The notes beneath the pieces were generated by a model that was not told the DNA's origin, searched no databases, and saw only the letters and a program-made list of their open reading frames with translations. A program made the position numbers and the translations under genes. Positions 46,509-55,892 of a DNA stretch of 64,000 nucleotides are shown piece by piece; position 1 is the stretch's first letter; every line of letters begins with the position of its first letter. Origin of the DNA: Litoreibacter halocynthiae (lineage in GTDB: Bacteria > Pseudomonadota > Alphaproteobacteria > Rhodobacterales > Rhodobacteraceae); NCBI RefSeq assembly GCF_004365635.1, contig NZ_SOBH01000003.1, positions 1-64,000 on the forward strand, in the 5' to 3' direction.

Positions 46509-47525
46509 ATGCCCGTATTGCCTATTCCCTTGTTCGGAAGCCTCATCTTGGCGTTCCTGTTCCTCAAGCTGATCGTCGATGGGCGCGGGCGTAGCTTCAT
46601 CGCTGTCTTGTTGCTTCAAAGCTCTTTGCAGAGCTTGATCATTTCACTGGGCCAGCACTACGGGGTCTCGTGGGCGCTTGCGATCCAGCCGATTACGGCT
46701 GCTGCTATTCCTCCCTTGGCGTGGGTGGCGTTCGAGACTTCTGCGGTGCGCCGGTTCGATCCGCGCCGCCACTTGCCCCACGCTTTGGTTCCGGTCTTCA
46801 TCGCGTTCTGCGTTGTCTTTGCACGCACACCGCTCGATTTCCTGATTCCGGCGCTGTTCGTCGGTTACGGTGCTGCCATTCTTGTTGTGTCATCGCGCGG
46901 CTCGGATGCATTGCCGATCACGCGGCTTTCGGCTGGGAATGTGCCGGGCCTGATATGGCGGGTCATTGGCGTGTCCTTGATCGTGTCGGCCCTCGGGGAT
47001 GCCGCGATCGTTCTGGCGCAGATTTTTGATCAAGGCGCGTGGCAGCCTTGGATCGTCGCGGTGTCATCAACAGGGATGTTGCTGCTCTTGGGGGCGTTGA
47101 GTTTGTCGAGCAGTCTCTGGACGCAGACTGCGGATGACGACGAGGATTCCGAGCCAAAAACGCAATCCGACCCGGAAGAGGATGCCAAGATCATGGCGCG
47201 CCTCGAAGCTCTGATGATGCAGCAAAAACTCTACCTTGATCCGGATCTAACCCTCAACCAGATCGCTCGACGGTTGGTGCTTCCGGTCAAGGCAGTGTCG
47301 GGCGCCATTAACCGGACTACGGGTGAAAACGTGTCACGTTATATCAATGCGCGCCGCGTGGATGTGGCTTGTATAGCGCTGCAACACGGGGAGAGCGTTA
47401 CTTCGGCAATGCTCACGGCGGGCTTCAATACCAAGTCGAATTTCAACCGCGAGTTCCTTCGGATCAAGCATGCAGCCCCGAGCCAATGGCTGAAACTACA
47501 GGCTGAAAACGAAGGGTATGGTTAA
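46509..47525 (+). CDS. Membrane-anchored AraC-family regulator
   Basis: The 338-residue protein has about seven membrane segments (residues 5-215), then an acidic linker (DDDEDSEPKTQSDPEED) and an AraC-type HTH domain (about 245-330: LYLDPDLTLNQIARRLVLPV, then SNFNREFLRIKHAAPSQWL). AAGGA precedes ATG 46509. The architecture suggests direct sensing of a membrane or periplasmic signal. The divergent hydrolase is its likely target. Confidence 0.85.
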   Translation: MPVLPIPLFGSLILAFLFLKLIVDGRGRSFIAVLLLQSSLQSLIISLGQHYGVSWALAIQPITAAAIPPLAWVAFETSAVRRFDPRRHLPHALVPVFIAFCVVFARTPLDFLIPALFVGYGAAILVVSSRGSDALPITRLSAGNVPGLIWRVIGVSLIVSALGDAAIVLAQIFDQGAWQPWIVAVSSTGMLLLLGALSLSSSLWTQTADDDEDSEPKTQSDPEEDAKIMARLEALMMQQKLYLDPDLTLNQIARRLVLPVKAVSGAINRTTGENVSRYINARRVDVACIALQHGESVTSAMLTAGFNTKSNFNREFLRIKHAAPSQWLKLQAENEGYG

Positions 47526-47530
47526 CCTGT

Positions 47531-47560
47531 TGGTGTGGCCGTTCACAAGGCCGCCACACA
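47531..47560 (+). other. Imperfect hairpin after the AraC-type gene
   Basis: GTGTGGCC and GGCCGCCACAC can pair with a small bulge. No T run follows, so it is a weak or factor-dependent terminator at best. Confidence 0.3.
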
Positions 47561-47730
47561 TTGCTGCCATGTTTCGCCCCAGATATTGCGGATGAGGGTG
47601 TCCGCCTGTCTAGATGCGCGAATGGGCGATTTCGAGTGACACAAGAATACCACGGAATCTTCCAATAAAATCCCTCAGTCTTATCAGATGGTTGAAGGAG
47701 TATCTGAATCTAGGCAAAACTGAGGCGAAA

Positions 47731-48660
47731 ATGAGGCACCTTTCGGCAGAAGCCAAAGGATCATCTTTCTGGGACAGGGTTCGGCAAAGTATCGGGCCCG
47801 CTCGGGTAGAGAGGTTTATCGACGTGGTATCACGCCTGACAGGCGCGGTCGCCCGCGCAATGTTTGTCGTGCTGTTGATTTGCACGCCATCTCTATTGCT
47901 TCCGGGAGTGACGCAAGACACGACACAAATGGTCGTGCTGGTAGGGCTCTTTGCGGGCTTGATCACGCTCATTGAATATGGCTCCACCTATCCATGCCTT
48001 ATAGAATTCCGCAACGCACCGCCGTTTAACCGCGTGCGCTTCTTGTCGCTTTTTGTGACGATTTTTCTGCTTTCGATCATCTTCCGGGGTCTCTACGAGC
48101 CGACGACTCTGACACGCTTCGTTCAGGCTGTCGGGCATCTTGTTGGCTATGTCATCGACTTCCCTTACAGCCCGGTTCGCCTGATCATGTTGCTGGTTCC
48201 CGACCAAAGCAACGTGGAGCACATGAATCTGATGCGCGCTGCAGTTGGTGTGAGCTATCTCGTATCCTTGCTGACGCTGGCTGTGTTTATGATCGTTCTG
48301 CGGGTAATGGGTTGGCCAAACCGCACACAAGCGTTCAACTTCTGGACCAACCTGCCGACCTTCGACCCAACCATGGGTGCGGATGTCGTGACACGTTTGA
48401 ACCGCGACGCGCGCTTTAACATAGCGTTAGGATTCTTCCTGCCATTCTTGACCCCTGCCGTGGCGCGTTCTGCCTCGGGGCTGTTCAATGCGTCGATGAT
48501 GGATTCGCCGCAAACACTGGTTTGGATGATTTCCATATGGGCCTTCCTTCCGGCAAGCCTGTTCATGCGCGGTATCGCGATGAACCGCATCGCCGACATG
48601 ATCGACGAAAAGCGGATGCGTGGCGCACGGGCTGTGGCCGCTGGTTTGCTGCCTGCCTGA
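47731..48660 (+). CDS. Conserved Roseobacter-type membrane protein
   Basis: The 309-residue protein has about six membrane segments, with FSYSPVRL-like FPYSPVRLIMLLVP and PPFNRVRFLSLFVTIFLLSI as notable parts. ATG 47731 has GAGG about 10 bases upstream and gives an N-terminus that looks conserved (MRHLSAEAKGSSFWDRVRQ); ATG 47614 is a longer option. It overlaps the next gene. I do not recognise a function, but similar proteins in this group precede the same kind of EEP protein. Confidence 0.7.
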   Translation: MRHLSAEAKGSSFWDRVRQSIGPARVERFIDVVSRLTGAVARAMFVVLLICTPSLLLPGVTQDTTQMVVLVGLFAGLITLIEYGSTYPCLIEFRNAPPFNRVRFLSLFVTIFLLSIIFRGLYEPTTLTRFVQAVGHLVGYVIDFPYSPVRLIMLLVPDQSNVEHMNLMRAAVGVSYLVSLLTLAVFMIVLRVMGWPNRTQAFNFWTNLPTFDPTMGADVVTRLNRDARFNIALGFFLPFLTPAVARSASGLFNASMMDSPQTLVWMISIWAFLPASLFMRGIAMNRIADMIDEKRMRGARAVAAGLLPA

Positions 48661-49631
48661 CCGCACTGTTTGTCGCAGCGTTGCCTGCGACAGCGGAAAC
48701 TTACCGGATTATGACCTATCACACCGGCCTGTCACGCGACGGGCCGGCTTTGCTTGTGCGCGATCTGATGGCAGCGAAGGCGGATGAGCAGCTGAGGCCG
48801 ATCGCGCATCTCGCTCCCGACATCGTTGTTTTGCAGAACGTCGACTTTGATCATGACCGGATAGCGGCTCACCTAATCCAAACCCGTTTGGCTGACATGG
48901 GGCACGAAATGCCGTTTTCCTACGCCGCTCGTCCGAACACCGGGATTGGGAGCGGTGCTGATCTGGACCGGAACGGCAAGTTGGGAGAGCCGAGGGACAT
49001 GCTGGGTTACGGGCGCTTTGCGGGTCAGGGAGGAATGCTGTTGTTGTCGCGATTCCCCTTGGTTGACGAGCAGACCCGCGACTTGAGTCATGTTCTGTGG
49101 CGCGACCAAGAAACGCCCGATCTGCCCGCAGGTGGGTTTTTCCCAGATGGAGTATTGGCAATATTGCCACTTCATACCGTTAACGCGTGGGATGTCGTGA
49201 TCCAGACACCAACGGGGCCGCTGCGTGTTTTGACGTCACATGCCTCGACCCCCGCTTTCGACGGCCCAGAGGATCGCAACGGATTGCGCAATGCTGCAGA
49301 GCTTGGGTTCTGGCGTCGCTATATCGAGCAGCCTGCACTTCAGCAGATGCCCTTTGTCTTGCTTGGTACTCTGAACAATGACCCGTCAGGCGGTGAAGGA
49401 CATCGCACCGCTATTCAAAGCCTACTGAACCACGATGCCTTGCAAGACCCGCATTCGACCGACGCCAACGGGGGGATCACCGCTGAATGGGCATTTGGTC
49501 TGGCGCTTCGGGTAGATTACGTCTTGCCGTCAAGTCGCCTTCGAGTACGGGCAGCAAAGGTTGAGCGGACGCCTCGAAGCTCCGGAGAGTCGCGGCACTA
49601 TCCGGTCTGGGTCGACGTCACTTTGCAATGA
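48657..49631 (+). CDS. Endonuclease/exonuclease/phosphatase-fold protein, altered active site
   Basis: The product of about 324 residues has a signal peptide (TALFVAALPATAE) and an EEP-fold body. The expected metal-binding QE reads LQN in IVVLQNVDFD and the GDxN motif reads GTLNNDP, so catalysis may be altered; the terminal HYPVW fits the last histidine. The start is uncertain: CTG 48657 overlaps the previous stop (CTGA) and gives a compact signal peptide, while ATG 48537 adds an Arg/His-rich stretch read from the neighbour's frame. The end overlaps the convergent epimerase by 102 bases. Confidence 0.7.
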   Translation: MTALFVAALPATAETYRIMTYHTGLSRDGPALLVRDLMAAKADEQLRPIAHLAPDIVVLQNVDFDHDRIAAHLIQTRLADMGHEMPFSYAARPNTGIGSGADLDRNGKLGEPRDMLGYGRFAGQGGMLLLSRFPLVDEQTRDLSHVLWRDQETPDLPAGGFFPDGVLAILPLHTVNAWDVVIQTPTGPLRVLTSHASTPAFDGPEDRNGLRNAAELGFWRRYIEQPALQQMPFVLLGTLNNDPSGGEGHRTAIQSLLNHDALQDPHSTDANGGITAEWAFGLALRVDYVLPSSRLRVRAAKVERTPRSSGESRHYPVWVDVTLQ

Positions 49632-50474
49632 TGCTGCGATGGCGTCATGCAACGGTGTTGGCGCAAAATCCGGAAGAAGATCTGTGAAGCGCAACGATTT
49701 CACACTATGCGGAGTGTTCCAAAGATAGCGTGTTTCCAGCAGCGGTTTTGCCATTGGCCAGAATGGCTTGGCCGCCAGCAATGGCCACCATGGCATTTGT
49801 CGCAGGACCAAATGCCGTTCGGTGACCTGCTCCAACGCATGATGCAGTTCCCGCGCGGTCAGGGTGTATCCAGGAAAGTTGATGTCGAAGAAGCCGGGCA
49901 AGTCATCAGCCTGCTCGGCCAGCATCACGGCTGCGTCGGCCAGATCATGCAAGAAGGCCCAAGAGTGTGGCGTATCCAGATCGTCGGGGTAGTCGACGAA
50001 GCCTTTACGGAGTTTCGCAGTGATGACCTTGTCATACCAATTCCCGCTTGGGGCCGTGTCGATGAAATCGCCTGCACGAAGCACAATCGTTCGCACTCCC
50101 GCGTCTTTGTAGGCGCGCTCCATAGTTTCGCGAATTTCACCCAAGGGGCCTGTCGGCCTGTGTTGTGTCGCCTCGTTCAGCTCTGAGGGCATATCAGCGC
50201 CGTAGTTGTAAAGGTTACCCGGAATCAGAACCGTGGCACCGGTATCCTTGGCTGTGTCGATGATCTGTTTGGTTAGTTGTGGAACCAGTTTCGCCCAATC
50301 GGGATAGGCGGGGTTCCACGCGTTGACGATTATGTCGGCCCCCCACGCAGCATCCGGAAGTGCATCTGTTGCGCGGTCGAAGCGGATGACGTTCCAGTTT
50401 GCCCATGAAAATGCGGCAGCGGCATTGCGGCCAAAGCGACCGTTGGCGCCGAGAATGAGAACAGTTTTGGTCAT
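49530..50474 (-). CDS. NAD(P)-binding epimerase-like protein
   Basis: The 314-residue protein starts MTKTVLILGANGRFGRNAAA (Rossmann loop) and has IVNAWNPAYPDW, IPGNLYNYGADMP, VLRAGDFID and AFLHDLADAAV, the pattern of extended SDR proteins. The last 30 or so residues are read antisense to the EEP gene and look non-conserved, so an original stop may have been lost. It is divergent from the LysR gene and probably regulated by it. Confidence 0.85.
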   Translation of the reverse strand: MTKTVLILGANGRFGRNAAAAFSWANWNVIRFDRATDALPDAAWGADIIVNAWNPAYPDWAKLVPQLTKQIIDTAKDTGATVLIPGNLYNYGADMPSELNEATQHRPTGPLGEIRETMERAYKDAGVRTIVLRAGDFIDTAPSGNWYDKVITAKLRKGFVDYPDDLDTPHSWAFLHDLADAAVMLAEQADDLPGFFDINFPGYTLTARELHHALEQVTERHLVLRQMPWWPLLAAKPFWPMAKPLLETRYLWNTPHSVKSLRFTDLLPDFAPTPLHDAIAASLQSDVDPDRIVPRLSGASRRPLNLCCPYSKAT

Positions 50475-50513
50475 CTTGAAATCTCCTGAAGCGGAATTGC
50501 CTTAGCGTCACTC

Positions 50514-50569
50514 ATTCAAATATGAAATGAAATTGCCAAAATTCGGATGTCTGATATTCATATATGAAT
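50514..50569. promoter_or_regulatory. Twin palindromic operators between epimerase and LysR genes
   Basis: ATTCATATATGAAT (50556-50569) is a perfect palindrome and overlaps the LysR start codon. TTCAAATATGAA (50515-50526) is a near copy. Their centres are 42 bases apart, four helix turns, so a LysR-type tetramer could hold both. The site fits autorepression plus control of the epimerase. Confidence 0.6.
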
Positions 50570-51494
50570 GGAACGCATAGACAGACTCGATTGGACGTTG
50601 ATCCAAGCCTTCCTCTCGGTGGTGGCCAAGGGTTCTCTCTCCGGTGCCGCGCGCGCCCTTGGTGTGAGCCAGCCAACTTTGGGTCGACAAGTGAAGGCGA
50701 TGGAGGAGCAGCTTGGCATTGCCTTGTTTTACCGCCAACCCAAAGGGCTGAGCCTTACGGGCGAGGGCGAGGCCCTCCTTCCCCATGCAACGGCAATGGC
50801 CGAAGCTGCATCGGGTTTGGCGACAGCAGCGGCTGGGCATGACAATTCCTTGCAAGGGACAGTGCGCATCACCGCGAGTGATTTCACGGCGCTATACTCT
50901 CTGCCGCCCGTGTTGGCCCGATTGCGTATAGATCATCCCGATATCCAGATCGAATTGAACGCCACGGACCTAAGCGAGAACCTGTTGTTCCGCGAAGCGG
51001 ATATCGCCGTCCGTATGTACCGCCCGACCCAACTTGAGGTGATTACCAAGAAAATAGGCATCCTGAAACTGGGGTTCTTTGCAGCGAAAAGCTATCTGGA
51101 GCGTCGCGGCACACCGTCCAATATCGAAGAACTAATGCAGCATGACTTGCTGGGCTACGACCGTTCCGAGCGATTCATTCGCGGCGCAGCGAAGTTGGGG
51201 TGGCAGTTAACGCGGCAAGATTTTGCGTTCCGGTGTGATGCGCAACAAGTGCATTGCGAGATGATCCGCGCTGGCGCCGGTATCGGCGTAATGGCCTGCA
51301 ATCTGGGCGCACGCATGCCTGAGGTTGAGGCTGTACTTCCTCAATTTCCGGTTCCCGGATTGGAGCTGTGGTTGACCACACATGAAGCCCTTCGACACAC
51401 GCCTCGTGTTGCGGCGGTTTGGAAGGTTTTGGAGAACGGATTGAAGCCGGACCTGTCGCAAGACAGCTCAATCCCGATCATGCATTCCCCCTAG
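50568..51494 (+). CDS. LysR-family regulator
   Basis: The 308-residue protein has the LysR HTH ([20 protein letters not shown], then [20 protein letters not shown]) and a substrate-binding-like effector domain (about 90-300) with [12 protein letters not shown] and [12 protein letters not shown]. The effector is unknown. It is divergent from the epimerase gene; see the twin operators. Confidence 0.93.
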   Translation: MERIDRLDWTLIQAFLSVVAKGSLSGAARALGVSQPTLGRQVKAMEEQLGIALFYRQPKGLSLTGEGEALLPHATAMAEAASGLATAAAGHDNSLQGTVRITASDFTALYSLPPVLARLRIDHPDIQIELNATDLSENLLFREADIAVRMYRPTQLEVITKKIGILKLGFFAAKSYLERRGTPSNIEELMQHDLLGYDRSERFIRGAAKLGWQLTRQDFAFRCDAQQVHCEMIRAGAGIGVMACNLGARMPEVEAVLPQFPVPGLELWLTTHEALRHTPRVAAVWKVLENGLKPDLSQDSSIPIMHSP

Positions 51495-51561
51495 TAACCT
51501 TGACCCCATAGGCCGTGCGCGATACCCCGCTGAGGACTCATTTTTTGACGGAGCGCAGTCC

Positions 51562-52668
51562 ATGTCCAACCCATCCATCCTGATCCTGCCGGGCGACGGC
51601 ATCGGCCCTGAAGTAATGGCGCAAGTGACGCGTATCATCGACTGGTTCGGTGATAAGCGTGATTTGAAGTTCGACGTGGAAACTGACCTTGTTGGCGGCG
51701 CTGCCTATGACAAACACGGCGTGCCGTTGTCGGATGAAACAATGGCCCGCGCGATGGAAGTTGATGCGGTTTTGCTGGGTGCCGTTGGCGGCCCGAAATA
51801 CGACAATCTCGACTTCTCGGTGAAGCCGGAACGCGGCCTTCTTCGTTTGCGTAAAGAAATGGACCTGTTTTCGAACTTGCGCCCTGCCCAGTGTTTCGAC
51901 GCGTTGGCCGACTTCTCCTCGTTGAAGAAGGACATCGTGTCCGGTCTCGATATCATGATCGTCCGCGAACTGACCTCTGGAGTGTATTTCGGGGAGCCTC
52001 GCGGCATCCACAAGGAAGGCAACGAGCGCGTGGGTGTGAACACGCAACGCTACACCGAGTCCGAGATTGCGCGCGTCGCCCGTTCCGCGTTCGAGCTGGC
52101 CCGCAAGCGGAGCAACAAGGTTTGCTCCATGGAAAAAGCCAACGTAATGGAATCCGGCATCCTGTGGCGCGATGTGGTTCAGGAAATCCATGATGCTGAA
52201 TATCCCGACGTGGAACTGTCCCACATGTACGCCGACAACGGTGCGATGCAGTTGGTCCGCGCACCCAAACAGTTCGACGTGATCGTAACCGACAACCTGT
52301 TCGGTGACGTGCTGTCCGACTGTGCTGCGATGCTGACAGGCTCGCTTGGCATGCTGCCCTCCGCGTCGCTGGGACTGCCCAATGCTGAAGGCCGCCCGAA
52401 GGCACTTTACGAGCCGGTTCACGGCTCCGCCCCGGATATCACCGGTCAAGGCAAAGCGAACCCGATTGCCTGTATCCTCAGCTTCGCAATGGCGCTGCGC
52501 TATTCGTTTGACGAAGGCGAAGAAGCGACCCGTCTGGAAAAGGCCGTCGAGAAGGTTCTGGCAGATGGCGTCCGCACGGCCGACCTGATGGGCCCTGATG
52601 GCGGCACACCGGTCTCCACGACCGAAATGGGTGATGTTATTCTGGCCGCGCTGGACGCTAGCCTGTAG
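51562..52668 (+). CDS. leuB: 3-isopropylmalate dehydrogenase
   Basis: The 368-residue enzyme oxidises 3-isopropylmalate to the keto acid in leucine synthesis with NAD. It has [40 protein letters not shown], the metal-binding Asp region [20 protein letters not shown] and [25 protein letters not shown] lies upstream. It is 6 kb from leuD. Confidence 0.98.
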   Translation: MSNPSILILPGDGIGPEVMAQVTRIIDWFGDKRDLKFDVETDLVGGAAYDKHGVPLSDETMARAMEVDAVLLGAVGGPKYDNLDFSVKPERGLLRLRKEMDLFSNLRPAQCFDALADFSSLKKDIVSGLDIMIVRELTSGVYFGEPRGIHKEGNERVGVNTQRYTESEIARVARSAFELARKRSNKVCSMEKANVMESGILWRDVVQEIHDAEYPDVELSHMYADNGAMQLVRAPKQFDVIVTDNLFGDVLSDCAAMLTGSLGMLPSASLGLPNAEGRPKALYEPVHGSAPDITGQGKANPIACILSFAMALRYSFDEGEEATRLEKAVEKVLADGVRTADLMGPDGGTPVSTTEMGDVILAALDASL

Positions 52669-52678
52669 GAGTTCGCAA

Positions 52679-53629
52679 ATGACTCCGAATGCTAAAGGCG
52701 CATTACTTGCACTGGTTGCGTTCGGAATTTTCGCGACGCATGACATTGTCATCAAAGTATTGGGCGGGACATACTCGCCCATACAAATCGTGTTCTTTTC
52801 GGTTGTCCTCAGCTTTCCATTGGCCACGCTATGGTTGCTACGGGACCAGACCAGCGGGACACTGATACCGCGACACCCGTATTGGATGGTTGCGCGGACA
52901 GTTGCTGCCGTGATCACCGGATTTTCCGCGTTCTACGCGTTTTCGGTCCTGCCCTTGGCGCAAGTCTACGCCATCATATTCGCCTCGCCCTTGTTGATTA
53001 CCGTCCTCGCCATCCCGATTCTGGGTGAGGAAGTCCGTCTGCGTCGTTGGCTTGCCGTTCTGGTGGGCCTCTGCGGTGTCTTGGTCGTGTTGCGCCCTGG
53101 GCAGACAGAGCTTGGTTTGGGCCACCTGGCGGCGCTTGCCTGCGCGGTTGGCGGGGCATTCGCATCGGTGATCGTGCGCAAGATCGGGCGTGAAGAGCGG
53201 ACAGTCGTGATCATGCTCTATCCCATGATGGCGAACTTTCTGGTGATGGGGGCATTGCTGCCGACCGTTTACGTGCCGATGCCAATCGAAGACCTTGGGC
53301 TCATTGCCATCGTCGCAGTTTTCGCATGGATCGCTGGCCGCTTCTTGATCGGAGCCTACAATACCGGCGAGGCCGTGATTGTCGCGCCAATGCAGTACAG
53401 CCAGATCCTTTGGGCGACGGTCTACGGTGCGTTGTTCTTTGATGAATGGCCGGACTTTGGAACGCTCGTAGGCTCTGCCATTATCATCGCCAGCGGCATG
53501 TATATCGTGCTGCGTGAAAGCAGGTCCACGACATCAGGAACCCCTGTTCTCAACACACGGTCACGCCCCGAGACGGGAACATCACCGCGTATTGGGTCCT
53601 TCATGAAGCCGTTTCAGCCGAAGAAATAG
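52679..53629 (+). CDS. EamA/DMT-family transporter
   Basis: The 316-residue protein has ten membrane segments in two EamA repeats, beginning MTPNAKGALLALVAFGIFAT. Motifs VLVVLRPGQ after repeat one and GEAVIVAPMQYSQILWATVYG in repeat two are typical. TAGGAG precedes the ATG, 10 bases after the leuB stop, so it may be cotranscribed with it. It would export a small metabolite; the substrate is unknown. Confidence 0.9.
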   Translation: MTPNAKGALLALVAFGIFATHDIVIKVLGGTYSPIQIVFFSVVLSFPLATLWLLRDQTSGTLIPRHPYWMVARTVAAVITGFSAFYAFSVLPLAQVYAIIFASPLLITVLAIPILGEEVRLRRWLAVLVGLCGVLVVLRPGQTELGLGHLAALACAVGGAFASVIVRKIGREERTVVIMLYPMMANFLVMGALLPTVYVPMPIEDLGLIAIVAVFAWIAGRFLIGAYNTGEAVIVAPMQYSQILWATVYGALFFDEWPDFGTLVGSAIIIASGMYIVLRESRSTTSGTPVLNTRSRPETGTSPRIGSFMKPFQPKK

Positions 53630-53716
53630 GCAAGTCAGCGCGTCACATAGTCGTGTGGCCGGATTGCCTTCGCTCGAATGCCCGTTAGCTTGGGCCAAAT
53701 CCCAGCGGAGGCCGAC

Positions 53717-54402
53717 ATGGACCTGAATTCAGACTTTTCACAGCGCGTCGTTGTCCACACCGATCAAATAGATTGGGTCGCGTCGCCAATGCCCGGTGTC
53801 GACAGGCGCATGCTCGATCGCATCGGGGACGAGGTTGCGCGGGCCACGACGATTGTGCGCTACGCGCCCGACAGCCATTTTTCCGCCCACACCCACACAG
53901 GTGGCGAAGAATTCATCGTGCTCGAGGGCGTTTTCAAGATGAACATGGCGACTTTCCCGTCGGAACCTACGTTCGCAATCCGCCAACTTCCAGCCACATG
54001 CCGGGGTCAAAGGATGGTTGCACAATTTTCGTGAAGCTTTGGCAGTTCGATATGGACGACCGAAGCGCCGTGACTACCGATATGAATACCCTCGAGCTTG
54101 CGCCGGACGCTGATCGACGGGGAGTGCGTTCCGCAGTTTTGTTCCGTGACGGCCGCGAAGAGGTTCGAGTGGAAACCTGGGATGCAGGTGCGTCTATCGA
54201 ACTGGATTTGCCCGATGGTGGAGAACTTCTGGTTCTCGAAGGGTCAGCCACCGAGGGTGGCTATATCTTGGAGAAACATGATTGGCTAAGGCTGCCCATG
54301 GGCGCAACCTTGCGTGCCGACGCAGGTGACAACGGGACACGGGTCTGGATGAAGCTTGGGCATATCCCACACGCGAGAAAACCTGAATTTGCGCCAGATT
54401 AG
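53717..54402 (+). pseudogene. ChrR-like cupin, frameshifted
   Basis: The first 72 residues ([20 protein letters not shown] to [12 protein letters not shown]) are in one frame. The rest ([20 protein letters not shown] to the end at 54402) is in the next, with the join at the TTTT run 53931-53934. One more T would restore a complete two-cupin protein of the ChrR type, a family known for metal-binding anti-sigma factors. HTHTGGEEF carries the metal ligands. GGAGG precedes the ATG. It is either a recent pseudogene or a base error. Confidence 0.75.
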
Positions 54403-54410
54403 AGCCTGAT

Positions 54411-54779
54411 TTGTACGAATACGACAGCTTTTTCACGCTAACCGGTCTGCAACAGATCGGGCTTGTCGTAGTGTCTGCGGGTTTGATGCTGTGCTGGGGC
54501 TACGGTGCATGGCGGTTTGGTGCCGAACGGCCACTGATACTGCGGATTGTGATTGGGGTAGCAGTGTTTGTCAGCTTCGTCTGGCTGTCCCCGCAAATCT
54601 ATTTCCAGTATTACCGCATCATCATCGACGGATTGCCGGCGCAATGGGTCATTGGCCGGCCTCCGGGACCTCTCCACATCTTACGGCTGCTGAGCTTTCA
54701 AGCGAGTGCAAACCTTTCAGCGCATAGCCAAGGGTTGCTGGGATGGCTTTTGCTCGGACTGGCAGCGCTGAAGCGATAG
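54411..54779 (+). CDS. Small membrane protein, unknown
   Basis: The 122-residue protein has three hydrophobic stretches (about 14-33, 43-60 and 105-120) and no known motif. The only upstream start in frame is TTG without a good ribosome site; ATG 54486 would lose the first segment. It follows the broken cupin gene by 8 bases. Confidence 0.5.
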   Translation: MYEYDSFFTLTGLQQIGLVVVSAGLMLCWGYGAWRFGAERPLILRIVIGVAVFVSFVWLSPQIYFQYYRIIIDGLPAQWVIGRPPGPLHILRLLSFQASANLSAHSQGLLGWLLLGLAALKR

Positions 54780-54830
54780 AGGCTTCGCTTACAGTTTGCG
54801 CGCCGCGCTTGCCTCGCGTAGTCAAATGGC

Positions 54831-55892
54831 ATGACCCAGACGCCGCCTATTTTTGTGACCAACTTCAACAAGAACTTTACCGGCGTATCCGCGACCGCCG
54901 CTGGCGTTGTGCGCGCGCAGGCAAGGGGGCTTGATCTGCGGCTGGTAGGTCAGCCTTTGCCGGAATGTCCTGAACCGATCGACTTGAAAACTGCCCGTGC
55001 TCTGTCTCGCAAAGAGCCGGATGGCTACCCATTCTCGATCTGGCATGTGAGACGCAATACAGAGATGCGTGCGGCGATCTGGACGCGCGACGTGCTCAGG
55101 CTGCCGATAAAGATCGTTTTCACCTCGGCCGCGCAGCGACGGCACTCCGCATTTCCGCGCTGGCTGATCTCGCGCATGGATGCCGTTATCGCAACGACCG
55201 AGGCCGCCGCAGAGTACGTGCCACATGTGCGTGCGGTCGTCCCCCATGGCGTGGATACAGATGCTTTTCATCCCGCTGAAAACAGGGCCGCAGCTTGGGC
55301 CGCGACAGGTTTCCCCGGCAAACGCGGGATTGCCGCAGTCGGTCGCATTCGGCCCGAGAAGGGCACCGACCAGTTTGTCGATGCAATGATCCGTGCGCTG
55401 CCATCCCAACCGGACTCCACTGCTTTGGTCATTGGCCGCGCTGGCAGGTCGCACGAGACGTTTTTGGCCGACCTCAAGGCGCGCGTGAAAGCTGCGGGAC
55501 TGTCGGATCGTATCCTGTTTCCAGGTGAAATAGAGCCTAATAAGCTGCCAGAGATTCTACGCGGCCTTAGCCTTCTGGTACCTTTGCCGCGCTATGAAGG
55601 TTACGGCATGACACCACTGGAAGCCATGGCCTCAGGCGTGCCGTTTGTCGCAACCGATACCGGATACTTCAGTGCGTTTTCAGCGCAAGGCGAGTCTGGT
55701 CGCGTGGTGCCGCTTGGCGATGTGTGTGGCGCAGTTGACGAGATCCGGAGCTTGTTAAGCGATAAGTCGCTGCTTGAGGCAATGTCACTCCGCGCTACTC
55801 AAGTCGCGCGTGATAGCTATGGAATTCAGACCGAGGTCGATGGCATAAACACCGTCTATCAACAGCTTTGGAACGAGGCAGTTCGCCAGTGA
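54831..55892 (+). CDS. Family 4 glycosyltransferase (LPS type)
   Basis: The 353-residue GT-B enzyme has VPHGVDTDAFHP, GIAAVGRIRPEKGTDQFVDA, the nucleotide-sugar motif PLPRYEGYGMTPLEAMASGV and a C-terminal helix. It resembles core LPS mannosyltransferases (LpsC/LpsD) of Alphaproteobacteria. It overlaps the GT25 gene by 4 bases. Confidence 0.9.
   Translation: MTQTPPIFVTNFNKNFTGVSATAAGVVRAQARGLDLRLVGQPLPECPEPIDLKTARALSRKEPDGYPFSIWHVRRNTEMRAAIWTRDVLRLPIKIVFTSAAQRRHSAFPRWLISRMDAVIATTEAAAEYVPHVRAVVPHGVDTDAFHPAENRAAAWAATGFPGKRGIAAVGRIRPEKGTDQFVDAMIRALPSQPDSTALVIGRAGRSHETFLADLKARVKAAGLSDRILFPGEIEPNKLPEILRGLSLLVPLPRYEGYGMTPLEAMASGVPFVATDTGYFSAFSAQGESGRVVPLGDVCGAVDEIRSLLSDKSLLEAMSLRATQVARDSYGIQTEVDGINTVYQQLWNEAVRQ

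Noticed and set aside
51538-52917. Antisense open frame of 459 codons over leuB
   Set aside because: It mirrors leuB and part of the transporter gene; the composition is that of a GC-rich shadow.
53678-54034. 118-residue protein as an intact small cupin
   Set aside because: The tail after the T run is out of frame with the conserved cupin sequence, so it is the first part of the frameshifted gene.
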